64,000 bases of DNA from Rosa chinensis (taxonomy: Eukaryota > Streptophyta > Magnoliopsida > Rosales > Rosaceae): the NCBI RefSeq assembly GCF_002994745.2, contig NC_037089.1, positions 85,398,347-85,462,346 on the forward strand, written 5' to 3'. The stretch's first letter is position 1; every line of letters starts with the position of its first letter. The notes under the pieces were generated by a model. It was not told where the DNA came from, ran no database searches, and saw nothing but the letters and a program-made list of their open reading frames with translations. Positions 54,729 through 64,000 of the stretch are shown piece after piece. The translations under genes and the position numbers were made by a program.

Positions 54729-55173
54729 GTTTGCTATTTATAGTTACGTTTTCAATGCTCGTTGAATCTTGTCTAGGAGCTAGTCTTGTCTCTTGTTAAT
54801 TTAGGAATGCATTTATTGAAAGGTTAATCAACCACGATGAAAGATGAAAGTTGAAAGTTGAAATCAAAGGTAGTAATTACCGGAGAGGATTCCATGCACC
54901 GTCCGGTCACTTGCACCACACGTGCATTAACAGACGTTGCCATCCGTTGGTTTGTGAAGAAAACGGAAACGAAGAACCAAAAAAACAATTAGTGCAGGTT
55001 TACCCCGGCCACTTAGCATGCACGTGGTTGTTGAGATCGGCCTTTGTTATGCCCGACCTTTCAATTTTTGGTTGCGGGGGAATTGCATCTAGCAGAGACA
55101 ACACAGAAGGATCAACAAGACCAATTGTTGATAGTTCCTGAGGCGAAAACCAATTCTTCTGTTTCAGGTTAAG
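54729..55173 (+). other. Intergenic sequence with one unassigned ORF
   Basis: A 96-codon plus-strand ORF (54851-55141) lacks recognised motifs and is probably incidental. It leads into the next gene fragment. No TE end seen. Confidence 0.35.
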
Positions 55174-56996
55174 ATGGGTGTCCCCTGTTTCAGGTTATTC
55201 TTCACTCTGCGAAACCCTAGTTCCCAATTCACCCCACGGAGCTCAAATTCCCCTGTAAGTCGTTTGGTTTTGGGTTTATATTTGATTCGATTTCATGTTA
55301 TCCAGGAGATTTATTGATAGGTGAATAAAATTTGACACACAACTTCCTTCTTTGAATGGGTTTATTGTTTGGATTAACTGATTGGGTTTTCTGAAATTAT
55401 TGTTTCTTATTGATTGGGTATATGAAATCCATTTTTGGGTTGCTGCAGCTGCTGATTGTTTGGAATTGAATCAATTGATGCTTCGTTAATGCAATTGCTT
55501 GTTGTTAATGTTTATTAAAACAATTACTGATTTTTTGGAAAATCCAGTGGATGATCTTTTTCGTGGGGGAGAAAATCGTGTAGAATTTCCAAACATAGAA
55601 AAGGGTGGTGTTGAGTGCACTGTGTGCTTTGATCCGGTTTAAACTCAAAGTTGCAGACTTTGTTTCCGACTTTCTAAGTGAGCAAGTGTGCTACTTAGCA
55701 GTTTAGGTGATTCGCTATAGAATTTAGTGATGGTTTGCACTTTGCACTCATCTCTGGAAAACAGACGTGCACCTCTGTTTGCAAAATGTTCAAGGCTTTA
55801 GGCATGCATTATGGTTGAAAATGTTTTAAAATCTGTGAAAAGATACATATGTTTTCAATTCCAAATACAATTTCGAGTTAAATTTTTCTGTGTTACCTCT
55901 AAACTGCATTCTTAAGGCATTGGGTAATTTACATGCTGAAAGGAAGGTTAAGGTGTCAAACATATTAAATCCCTATAGGTGCCTTTTGATCATTTAAATC
56001 CTCTTTAGGGAGAACTTATACCCTTAAAAATATGGTCTTTAGAGTAGTCTGCATATGCTGAGACAACATGTGCAGCCAGTACTACATCATTCAAGTCTGA
56101 TGGTTGGAGTCAGTATCTTCACCATTGAGGATGGCACTATGGTTCATTTAAGCGCAGCATGAGGGTTTCACTCTTGGTTAGTGGATTAGGGGCCATTGGG
56201 AAATTCTAAATATTCCAGTTTGCTCATCTCCGTATTCACTTTTTGCTGGTATTTGTTCCTGCTAGTTGCTAGCTACAGGAGAACACATATTCTGGTTCTT
56301 TCAAATTACGGATTAGTTAGTTACCTGGAAAGTCAAATAAGAGAGTTCAGTATCTGTTTGTAATTTTTCTTCCACTTATTGCCATCAGACGTCATTTTTC
56401 GTATGACCAAGTGAATTATTTAATTTTGCTGACGTACTGATCTTGTGCGCTTATTGCCAGGAGCATCTGTCTTGTGAGCACTTTGGCGCCTCTTTGGCAA
56501 ATGTTGAGGAATTAAACGCCCGCGAGCAAAGAAAAGAGGTACATGTTCATTCTCTCAATATATGGTGATTGCAATGCGTCTCAATATCTAATACTATTAG
56601 GCAATATGTTAAATCTCCAGTTTCTTGGTCTCTATTTGTGGCAGTCTCACGAAGAACTGTAATTTTACTCATCTAGTATTGAGCTTTTAATAAACCTTTT
56701 TCCTGACATATTAGTACCATCCTTATGTTCTAATCTTTGTTTGAATAGATTGTTAGTTTCTTTACAGGCAATGGATAAAGTTTAAGCGATGTATTCATGC
56801 TACCTGAAGGACAACTTAAAAAGATTGGAGATAGAGGTGAGAAACAGATTAGAAGCTAACTGCTCTTCAAGTAATATAGTGCAAGCATTTTCATCGCTCA
56901 TTGGTTTTTCAAATGGTTACATATTCGGATATTCCAGGTTGATAAATATGCAGAGGACTTGTGCAGGGAAAGGAGAAGACTGCTGGAGATTAAAAG
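55174..56996 (+). pseudogene. Four-exon coiled-coil gene of unknown family with one nonsense codon
   Basis: Exons 55174-55254 (MGVPCFRLFFTLRNPSSQF..., possible organelle or signal leader), 56461-56538 (EHLSCEHFGASLANVEELNA), 56768-56836 and 56938-56996 (VDKYAEDLCRERRRLLEIKR) have good splice sites and keep phase. Exon 3 reads AMDKV-stop-AMYSCYLKDNLKRLEIE, so a single TAA (56783-56785) breaks an otherwise coherent helical protein. The stop could be a recent mutation, or the real product may start at ATG 56786. No family recognised. Exon 4 ends at a gtggca donor and further exons were not found. Confidence 0.5.
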
Positions 56997-58740
56997 GTGG
57001 CAGTTTGCATATGTATCTTGATTGCTGGAAGATCCCAGCAATCTTATTCCTTTCAAAAATAGATGCGATGTCAGTTGTATAATATAATAAAGTGAACTCA
57101 TGCTAAGGGTTTAAGATATGTAACCAGCCAATCAAGATCCAATGTGTTTTAAGTGTAAAAGTTGCAATTCTGAGTATTTTGGCTTTCAAGGAGAGTTACA
57201 GAAAATGGGATTCTGATGTTGTATTCTGTGTGAAATTGAAGTTCTAGTCATTGATAGAGCTCTTGTAAACTCCAGTTTTTTTTTAATTTTTGTCGTTCAT
57301 TTTGCTTTTCCACGTGATCTAATGTGAAAAAAGTATGCCTATTTGATCCATCAACTTGGGATGAGAAGATATTTACAGAAACCTTTTCAATTATAAACAA
57401 CAGGTTCTGAATACTCAAGTCCCTATCTGGCAGTACCTTTCATGACTCTGGTAACCGAAAATACCTTTCATGACTGTCAATCATTTTGCTTTCCGCGTAA
57501 TCTAACTTGAACCGAGTATGCCATAACAGTATGGCAATTTTCCTCAGAGATGGAAAGTAGAGCATGTATGCCATACATAATGTTTTGGGTAACTTGAACG
57601 AAACAGAAAAATGTGCTCTCTGCTTAACTTGAAGCCGTATGGTAATTATAAAAACAAAAAACTATTGAATTCCCACTTGTACTTATCCTTTGGGATGAGA
57701 GATTTAAAGAAACCTTTACAATACAAACCAGATCTAAATACTTGAGACCCTACATCACAATCTAGACTATTCTCACAAGTCAGTACCTTTCATGACTCCC
57801 TCTAGTAAACGGAAATAGCCTCTTTGGTCTCCATCTGATAAACCGGAAACAACCGCATCTTTACACGTAATATGCACCTCCTTGGTGGAAGTCACCAGCT
57901 GACCACTCTAATCTCAATCATTCCCGTGATGTCTAGTTACCCAAATACTTTAGTACCTGGTAATTAAGATCAATCACTTGTGGCATAAGACAAAAAGACC
58001 AAAACCTGCTGTAGGTTAAACCCAAAGTCTTAAACTGAAAAGAAAGCCAGGTGAATAGCTTGATCCAGTTTACATTATTTTCTCTGGTTTCTACTGAAGC
58101 CAGGTGAATAGCTGAGTGTCGTATGGTTGAAATAGTATTTACAGAGTTATAGGCTACCATGCTTTAATCCTCCTGATGACTTCACGATCAACTATTGTCT
58201 AGGGTGAGAGAGAAGTACCATTTTTTTGTTAGCAAGATTTTATGATTTAAGTAGGTAGAATTTGACATATCTTTGATGCTGCATTTTGAGAGACGTGTTT
58301 TATGTTATGTAGTAATCATTGCTAGCATATGTTATGCTTCTTGAGTATGATACCACATAGGAGACAGTTTTGTACATGCAATTTAGTATTCCTAAGTTTC
58401 GTTGGTTAAGCCATTTGATTTATTCAAAGCTCCAGTAAGATTTGGTTGTGAGTTGTATTCATTCTGTGTGGAATTCATGTGTCTCTATATATATATATAT
58501 ATTTTTATATTCGTTCTGTGCTTGATTACTACTTCTATCTTATTTGATTTGTTTCTCATATTTGTGTTTTGAGCTTGATTTGCTTTAAGAGCTGTGATAT
58601 TTTATTTTGTGATTTCAGTAGCATTATATAATAAATTCTATTGTCAAATTTTTCTTAACTCATAAATTTCTTCACTTAGAGCCTAAGTAGCATCAATTAG
58701 TTATTAGTTAAACAACAGTTTGGTTGTTTATTTTTATAAG
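56997..58740. other. Non-coding with a diverged internal duplication
   Basis: Phrases such as gggatgaga...ttta(c/a)agaaacctt(t)(t/a)ca and cagtacctttcatgactc occur near 57360-57455 and again near 57690-57800, about 340 bp apart, marking an old tandem duplication. A (TA)n tract lies at about 58483-58502. No LTR or primer-binding site was found immediately 5' of the gag ORF. Confidence 0.45.
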
Positions 58741-59839
58741 ATGACTGGAATAAAAGGACACGACAACAGTACTTCTGGAGTTCTTGAAGCCATACAGGAC
58801 ATGGCTAGTGCGATCAGGAAAAATAATAATTCTCAGCAAGAAGATGCTGGTGGAAGATTTATGAGGATTCAAGGAGAATTCCGCAAGTGTCAACCACCAA
58901 TATTTAAGGGAGTTCCTGATCCAATGGCTGCAGAGGAATGGATACGTCAGATTAAGAGAAAACTGAAAAATCAAAGGGTTCCTGAAGAACTAAAGGTAGA
59001 AATTGCTTGTACTTATCTGGAAGAACAAGCTTACCATTGGTGGGAATCTGTTTTGACTTTTGAGTATGCCAGATACAGAGATTACAACTTGGGATGCTTT
59101 TGAGAATATTTTCCTAGAGAAATATTTTCCAAGTACTGTGAAAGGGATGAAGGCTAGGGAATTTGTTAATCTTGTTCAAGGTGAGCTGTCCATAGCTGAT
59201 TATCAAGCAAAATTTGAAGAACTGATGCGTTTTGCACCGAATATGATTCTTGATGAATATACTAAAGCAAAGAGATTTGAAGATGGTCTTAAGCCAATGA
59301 TTCGGGAGAAGGTGGCAATTTTGAAATTGAATAAGTATGCTGATGTGGTGGAACGAGCTCTTATAGCAGAACAGAGTGTTTTAGAATCTATGAAGACACT
59401 AGATTTCAAAAACCCAAGTCCACCCACAAGCGAGTCCCGAAGGGAAGGACAAAATGGTAGACAGCCTAAACCTGATCTTCCCTCTTATAGGCAAACACAG
59501 AGGTTAGAGAGGACAGCTCAAGATCCACGAGTTTGTTTCCAATGTGGAAAATTTGGACATATCCAAAAGAACTGCCCACTGTTACAAATCCGTGCCCCAC
59601 AACATCATACATATGCTCCTTACCCACCTCAACAGAATTACCAGAGGCCACAGTATGGTCAACATCATGGTCAACATCCTAGATATCAAGGAGGAGTACC
59701 TACTCAAGCTAGGCCAAATGGACCAACAAGTGGAAGACAACCTGCACAACTCGCACAGGGTCGAGTGTATTGTTTGGGTCAAGTTAATAATCAGACTGAT
59801 CTCGAAAGAGTAGAAGGTATACTTTTAGATAGAATGTGA
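58741..59839 (+). pseudogene. Retrotransposon Gag, frameshifted, CCHC zinc knuckle
   Basis: The first frame (58741-59103) has the capsid-like retrotrans_gag start (PPIFKGVPDPMAAEEWI, then YLEEQAYHWWESV). Coding then shifts frame near 59060-59080 to the second frame (TTWDAFENIFLEKYFP ... EFVNLVQGELSIADYQAKFE), ending at TGA 59839. A CCHC zinc knuckle (CFQCGKFGHIQKNC) lies near 59535-59576, followed by a Gln/Pro-rich tail. Gag packages element RNA into virus-like particles. One frameshift separates the halves, and pol is absent downstream. Confidence 0.85.
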
Positions 59840-60068
59840 CTTAGTTAATATTGTTTTCCTAGTCTAAATTCAAATGCTGAGCAGTTTCTACTATTAATTG
59901 AGTTTTTCTTAGATTTATTCATCATGTAGAATTGTCTTTATGGAGTTATGTCAAAAGCATAAGGGATCTTGTAGTCACTAAGCTGTTTTTTGAACAAATG
60001 TTTTTCCACCTTGATGATTTTTGTTGATACTGTTGTACGTAAATTTCGGGACGAATAGAAGGGTAGAA

Positions 60069-62130
60069 TGTGACGACCTATACTTTTAATAATATTAAAA
60101 AAAAAAGATATAGTGAATATTTTATTTTTGCTTGAGTATTAAATTATATTCTTAATTATGGGTGTGTGTATATGTATAATTGTTTTATGGTTTTATATAT
60201 ATAAATATATATACACACATCACCAAAAAGTGTTGTGTAGATATATATAGGTATATATGCTATCTCTATATTTATAGACCAGCCCATTATTTGTTTTTTT
60301 TTTTTTTAAAACCCAAGTCAATTTTAAAAGCCCAAGACCAATTGATTTATACTTCTGTTGGATGTCGTTTAACGACAAATCAATCTCAAACCCCTCGTCT
60401 GCTATCTTCATCGTCTTCCTCCCCTATTTTGATTCTCTTTGCAAGCACCACTCCACCTAAACTAAAGGATCAGTACCACTACGATAGACCACCCAGATAA
60501 GATTAATCTTAGAAGCTGGAGGTGTCGATGTTGCTGAAGAGCCTTGAAGAGTCGGTTACCAGAGTTGTGATTCATCAAAGCTAGTAGCAGGAGGTGGATC
60601 CCTAGAAGCATGAGGTGGAGACCTACAACCAGGAGGTGGCAGTCCTTATCAAAACATAGAGGAAGCTGAGAGTGTTGGCATCCAAATCTACTCTCTGTTG
60701 TGCTGATCTAGAATTAAAATCTGACCTCTTTGCCATACATTATAAATATCCAGGTTTGTTCTACTTTCTTTATTGAGTTCCCCTATATTTGTTTACAAAA
60801 AAAGTAGTGAGGGAAGGAGAAATTTTGAGACTAAGGAGGAACCTGAGAAGTATAAACTAACTTCTGAAACGAGGTAGGGGGATCTGGGGAAACCTCTGTT
60901 TAATTTGCTTGGTTGTTGTGTTGCTATATGTGATTTCAGTTATGAAATTTGATTGATGGATGAGTTAATGGGTGTTATCTGTTATTTATCATATTGTTTC
61001 ATTAGCATGTTCATAAAGTCTTAGGGATGGTTTTGATAGACTAGAATGGGAATGAAATACGTGGGAGTATTCTTTTGTGTAGTTGAGCTTAATCCGTAAG
61101 GACCAAATTTCAGGTGGGCTAATAGAGCTGTACGATTTTGGTGATCGAGATTAAGTAAGATGACTAGCAAAAAGGGAATCATGGTTTGGGTTATGGGGTT
61201 AATTGATATGTTATTTCATCTAGAGTTACCTCAAAAAGGTAAATTACATGGTATGGGACATGTTGACTCTTGGTGTCTTAGCATGTGAGTTAACAGGGTA
61301 ATAGCTTAAAATAGCATTGCATGCATCCATGTGTTGCTGTTTTGATTGTTACTGGTTTGTGTTGTTTATTTAAAGAGGCTTAGCCTCCTACTGAGCTATA
61401 GATGCTCACCCCTATCAAATATTGCAGGTACTGAACATGAAGTTTAATTTTCCCTTTTGAAGAGCTTGTGATTAATGTGAAGGAAGTGTGAGACTTGTTT
61501 TGTTTAGTTTCCTAGAATAAGAGCAAAGGCTTCCAGTTTGTAGTTTGCCTTTGAAATATAGGGTGGGAATAATAAACTATCAAGAAAGTTTGTACCGTAA
61601 TCTATATAATTATGTTTGCTGCATTATAAATTTCTTCTTTTTCCATAATCCATGCTATGTTCATTGAATCGGTTATGTCTTTTAATTGATTCTAAGTTCT
61701 TTGATTGGTTTCATTATTTTCCTGCTCTTATGTTTAAAATTCATTGGTTAAATTCAAGGTAGAACAGAGATATGCAAATCTGCAATTGTGTTTCTGAGCT
61801 TTTGATGCAGTTGCCTTTTTATTGAAAACTGTATATTTTGGTTGGGTATTTAAAGTGGGTGTCTTCATAAAAGTTGCAGTAGACATCTTAAAGATCGTTT
61901 CAGAATTGGAATCTCTTGAAAACGATTTTTCTAGAATTAGTTATGATTTTTCAAAGTTACAGGTCTATTGTATTAGTAATTCTGCTGGAAAGGCAACTTG
62001 GTTATTTCTTTCAGTACTGCAAATCTGATTCAAATGGACTACGATTTTTCTTTATTATGTTTCTTTTCTTTAGTACAAGTCATACCTTCAACTCAAAAAA
62101 AAAAAAAAATCCCTGTGTTGGGGTGTGACA
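60069..62130 (+). repeat. 3' LTR, 2.06 kb
   Basis: Starts TGTGACGACC directly after the purine-rich gaagggtagaa and ends ...gttggggTGTGACA, so the TG...CA ends are inverted repeats of one another (TGTGAC / GTGACA-type). It contains TATA-rich DNA near 60190-60260. The sequence after it (tacta) would be the TSD, but the partner is missing. No coding sequence in it is supported. Confidence 0.7.
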
Positions 62131-62935
62131 TACTAGGCATAATCTTATAAATTTATTGAGTTTCAAATGTAAATCCTATGCTGTTGTGACATTCCAATTA
62201 GTAAAGTTGAGGTTTTGTTTTCTATTTTTCTCATTAATGAATTCTATGTTTGTGTGCTTTGGATGTCTACTTAGTATACATGCATGCTATGGTTTTAATG
62301 ATTTGATTGATGCCTGAATCAATAGCTAGATTCGTCAAATCGTCTAGAGAGGCAATCGTTAGTTTTCACAAGCAAGTAAACATAATCCTAAATTTAGTAA
62401 GGTGCTAAGTTTGCAATGCCTAGTGCTTGCTCAAACTTTTTTCCTTAAGGATCTCTGCATGTTAAATTTGATAAACATATCTTTAGGCTGCATTGCTTGA
62501 GAATAGCCTAGGTGTAGAGCACTTCTTGCCTAGCGTACAAAGTAAGAAATGGTAAAAGGTTGTGTTCAAGCATACCGAGCCAATTTGAGAGTTTTCAACT
62601 AAGTTAATTGGTAAAAATTGACAAAGCGTGTTGTGTGTGATCGTAGGGGGTGAAAACTTCCTAACTAGTTTCATCATCTTCATATAAACCATTCTAAAAC
62701 TTTTTCAGCTTTCTTTTTTACTATCCTTTATTTTTACGCATCTTATTTCGATATCAAACTACCTTCAAGAATCATCAAATTTGATGTGCTAGATGCCCTG
62801 TGTGTCTAGTACATCTCTGTAATTTTTTTATTGTAATTTTTTTATTTTTCTGAATTGTTTTGGTTAGGTTTTCATTTTATTTCTAAACTGGTGTTCAATT
62901 GGAGCAGTAGTCACTTTTGTAACATTTAATTAATT
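62131..62935. other. Non-coding, no recognised feature
   Basis: AT-rich. The ORF at 62483-62692 (-) has no recognised domain. No TE end other than the LTR boundary. Confidence 0.45.
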
Positions 62936-64000
62936 GAACTTTATTTTTATTTTTATTTTATTTTATTTTATGGAAATAGTTCAGCCCTTTCATTATAATT
63001 CAGCAAGCAGTACAAAAATGAAACACTCCTATGGGGTCGATAGAAAGAATCGTTCCTTAGAACCTCATGTAACCCTATTCTAGAAGAATAAAATCCCAAA
63101 AAATCCCGAGAACACCCACCTTTTGGTAAATTCACGCACTTTTATTCTAACAAAAACCTAGAAACCTCGAAGCTTACATAAAAAAGTTCTAACTAAGGTA
63201 CTGGTTTTTGCGACCCAAATCAAAATTAAACAGCACTATGGGCCATAAAGACCCTATCCATCCAGCCCACTTGAAAACCTAGACCAGTGTATCCAAACCT
63301 AAGCGCCACAAGCCAGTCCAAGGCCCAGGAGGCCCAACAACACCAAGAGTAGGCCCAAAGATCGAGTAGGGTAAACCAAAGCTCTAGCCCAATGAGCCCA
63401 CAAGTGTACTTCCAGCCAACAACCATCAGCTGCGTTGTCACCGACACCAACGCCAGTCGAGGGAAACACCCCGCAGCCTTCGCCGACTTCATTACTGCCC
63501 AACTCAAACTGGTCAACGTCGTCTTCCCTGCCAATTCGGACCCCAACACTGGCCATCCAGCCTGATCGCAGAGAGAGAAGCTTCCCCGTCAACCCATGAC
63601 AATGGGCAGACTCTGCCATCCCCGACCATCCCAAAATCGCGACCCCAGTGCTGCCACCAATATCCGGATCCTTTACATCTCCACAAAACCAAATCCGGTC
63701 ACATCCCCGACCTAAAACCAATCGCGATCCAGCAAGGCCATTTGGGCATTGCACCACGTCGTCAGTAGCCCTCACCAAATAGCCGCCGTCGGCATATTCA
63801 TCACCGCCAACAGATCTAGGAATCAGTCCACCGCTTTTTGCTTGCCAACCTCCAGTACAATTAGTCGGAATGACATCACTGCCAATTGGGAATCTTCCAC
63901 CAAACCAGATCCGGTGAACTAGAACCCAACCACCATCAAATACAGCAAATACGCCTCCTCTAACAGAAGATAGAGTCGGACGAAAAGATTTGTCGCCGTC
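62936..64000 (-). mobile_element. LINE-like retroelement on minus strand, continues beyond window
   Basis: On the minus strand a GC-rich sequence becomes ctgaattataatgaaagggctgaa and ends in an (ATAAA)n tail (plus strand 62940-62972), as in LINE 3' ends. A frame is open from the window edge (64000) to 63299, over 230 codons without stop. It is Gly/Trp/Leu-rich and lacks recognised reverse-transcriptase, endonuclease or zinc-knuckle motifs. It could be a LINE untranslated or ORF1 region. Flanking TSD not determinable here. Confidence 0.4.

Larger units (their letters stand above)
58741..62130 (+). mobile_element. Ty3/gypsy-type relic: gag plus 3' LTR, no pol
   Basis: A gag ORF is followed, after only ~230 bp, by a typical pre-LTR region (aatttcgggacgaatagaag) and an LTR starting TGTGACGACC. 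Protease, reverse transcriptase, RNase H and integrase are all missing, and I find no 5' LTR upstream. It may be a gag-only derivative that has lost its 5' end, or an internal deletion product. Confidence 0.75.

Noticed and set aside
57300..57830. LTR pair around 57.3-57.8 kb
   Set aside because: Similarity is patchy and lacks TG...CA ends or a primer-binding site; better explained as an old tandem duplication.
1..64000. CRISPR arrays, bacterial operons, rRNA or tRNA genes
   Set aside because: No spaced identical repeats of CRISPR type, no prokaryotic gene organisation, and no complete tRNA cloverleaf or rRNA segment recognised; only the SINE has tRNA-like boxes.

Overview
The window is plant nuclear DNA: AT-rich, with GT-AG introns, long intergenic stretches, microsatellites and a very high load of transposable elements (TEs). 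Recognisable gene pieces (FAR1-type transposase, TCP factor, ALDH3, prolyl 4-hydroxylase, GH3 beta-glucosidase, phosphomannomutase, DEG protease, receptor-like kinase) point to a eudicot. Rosaceae is my guess from the style of the kelch-type gene and the repeats, but that is inference. Only two genes look substantially intact: an intronless kelch-like protein (47985-49448 +) and a FAR1-type Mutator transposase (36929-32865 -). The transposase has a late frameshift.

Layout. 1-2.1 kb is the right end of a CACTA element whose left end lies outside. 3.1-4.3 kb holds a pair of ~450-bp direct LTR-like repeats. 4.3-4.8 kb and 12.9-13.5 kb hold ATC/GAT arrays that flank a 7.0-kb CACTA element (5206-12231, TSD TAA). 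This CACTA carries exon fragments of prolyl 4-hydroxylase, ALDH3 and a GNAT-like acetyltransferase, and sits in an intron of an unrecognised gene fragment. 13.3-13.6 kb is a rearranged kelch pseudogene. 14.4-26.4 kb may be one large minus-strand Helitron (hypothesis) containing a hAT element (16162-17234), a Pack-MULE with a TCP fragment (20474-22436), a SINE, duplicated phosphomannomutase exons and a GH3 pseudogene. 27.9-29.0 kb is a GC-rich non-LTR-like insertion beside a DEG protease relic.

An inverted segmental duplication follows. Arm A (29.45-40.77 kb, +) and arm B (52.35-49.90 kb, -) share a MER3/HFM1-like helicase relic and several kb of other sequence. Arm A has been enlarged by a complete 6.95-kb FAR1-type MULE (30288-37235, TSD TATCAATTG) and by a 5'-truncated LINE (TSD 37662-37680 and 38861-38879). 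Arm B preserves the empty MULE target. Between the arms lie a SAP-domain exon, a probable Helitron with an RPA-like pseudogene (43.1-46.7 kb), a Tourist-like MITE, the kelch gene and a 207-bp mini-Helitron.

Right of arm B is a third CACTA (52365-54725, TSD AGA) with a receptor-kinase fragment. Then come a coiled-coil pseudogene (55.2-57.0 kb), a gag-only Ty3/gypsy relic with a 2.06-kb 3' LTR (58.7-62.1 kb), and a minus-strand LINE-like sequence running off the end.

The unifying theme is capture of host exon fragments by several TE superfamilies (CACTA, Mutator and probably Helitron) in one 64-kb stretch. All boundaries and TSDs were read by eye; homologies come from recognition of protein motifs, not from a search.
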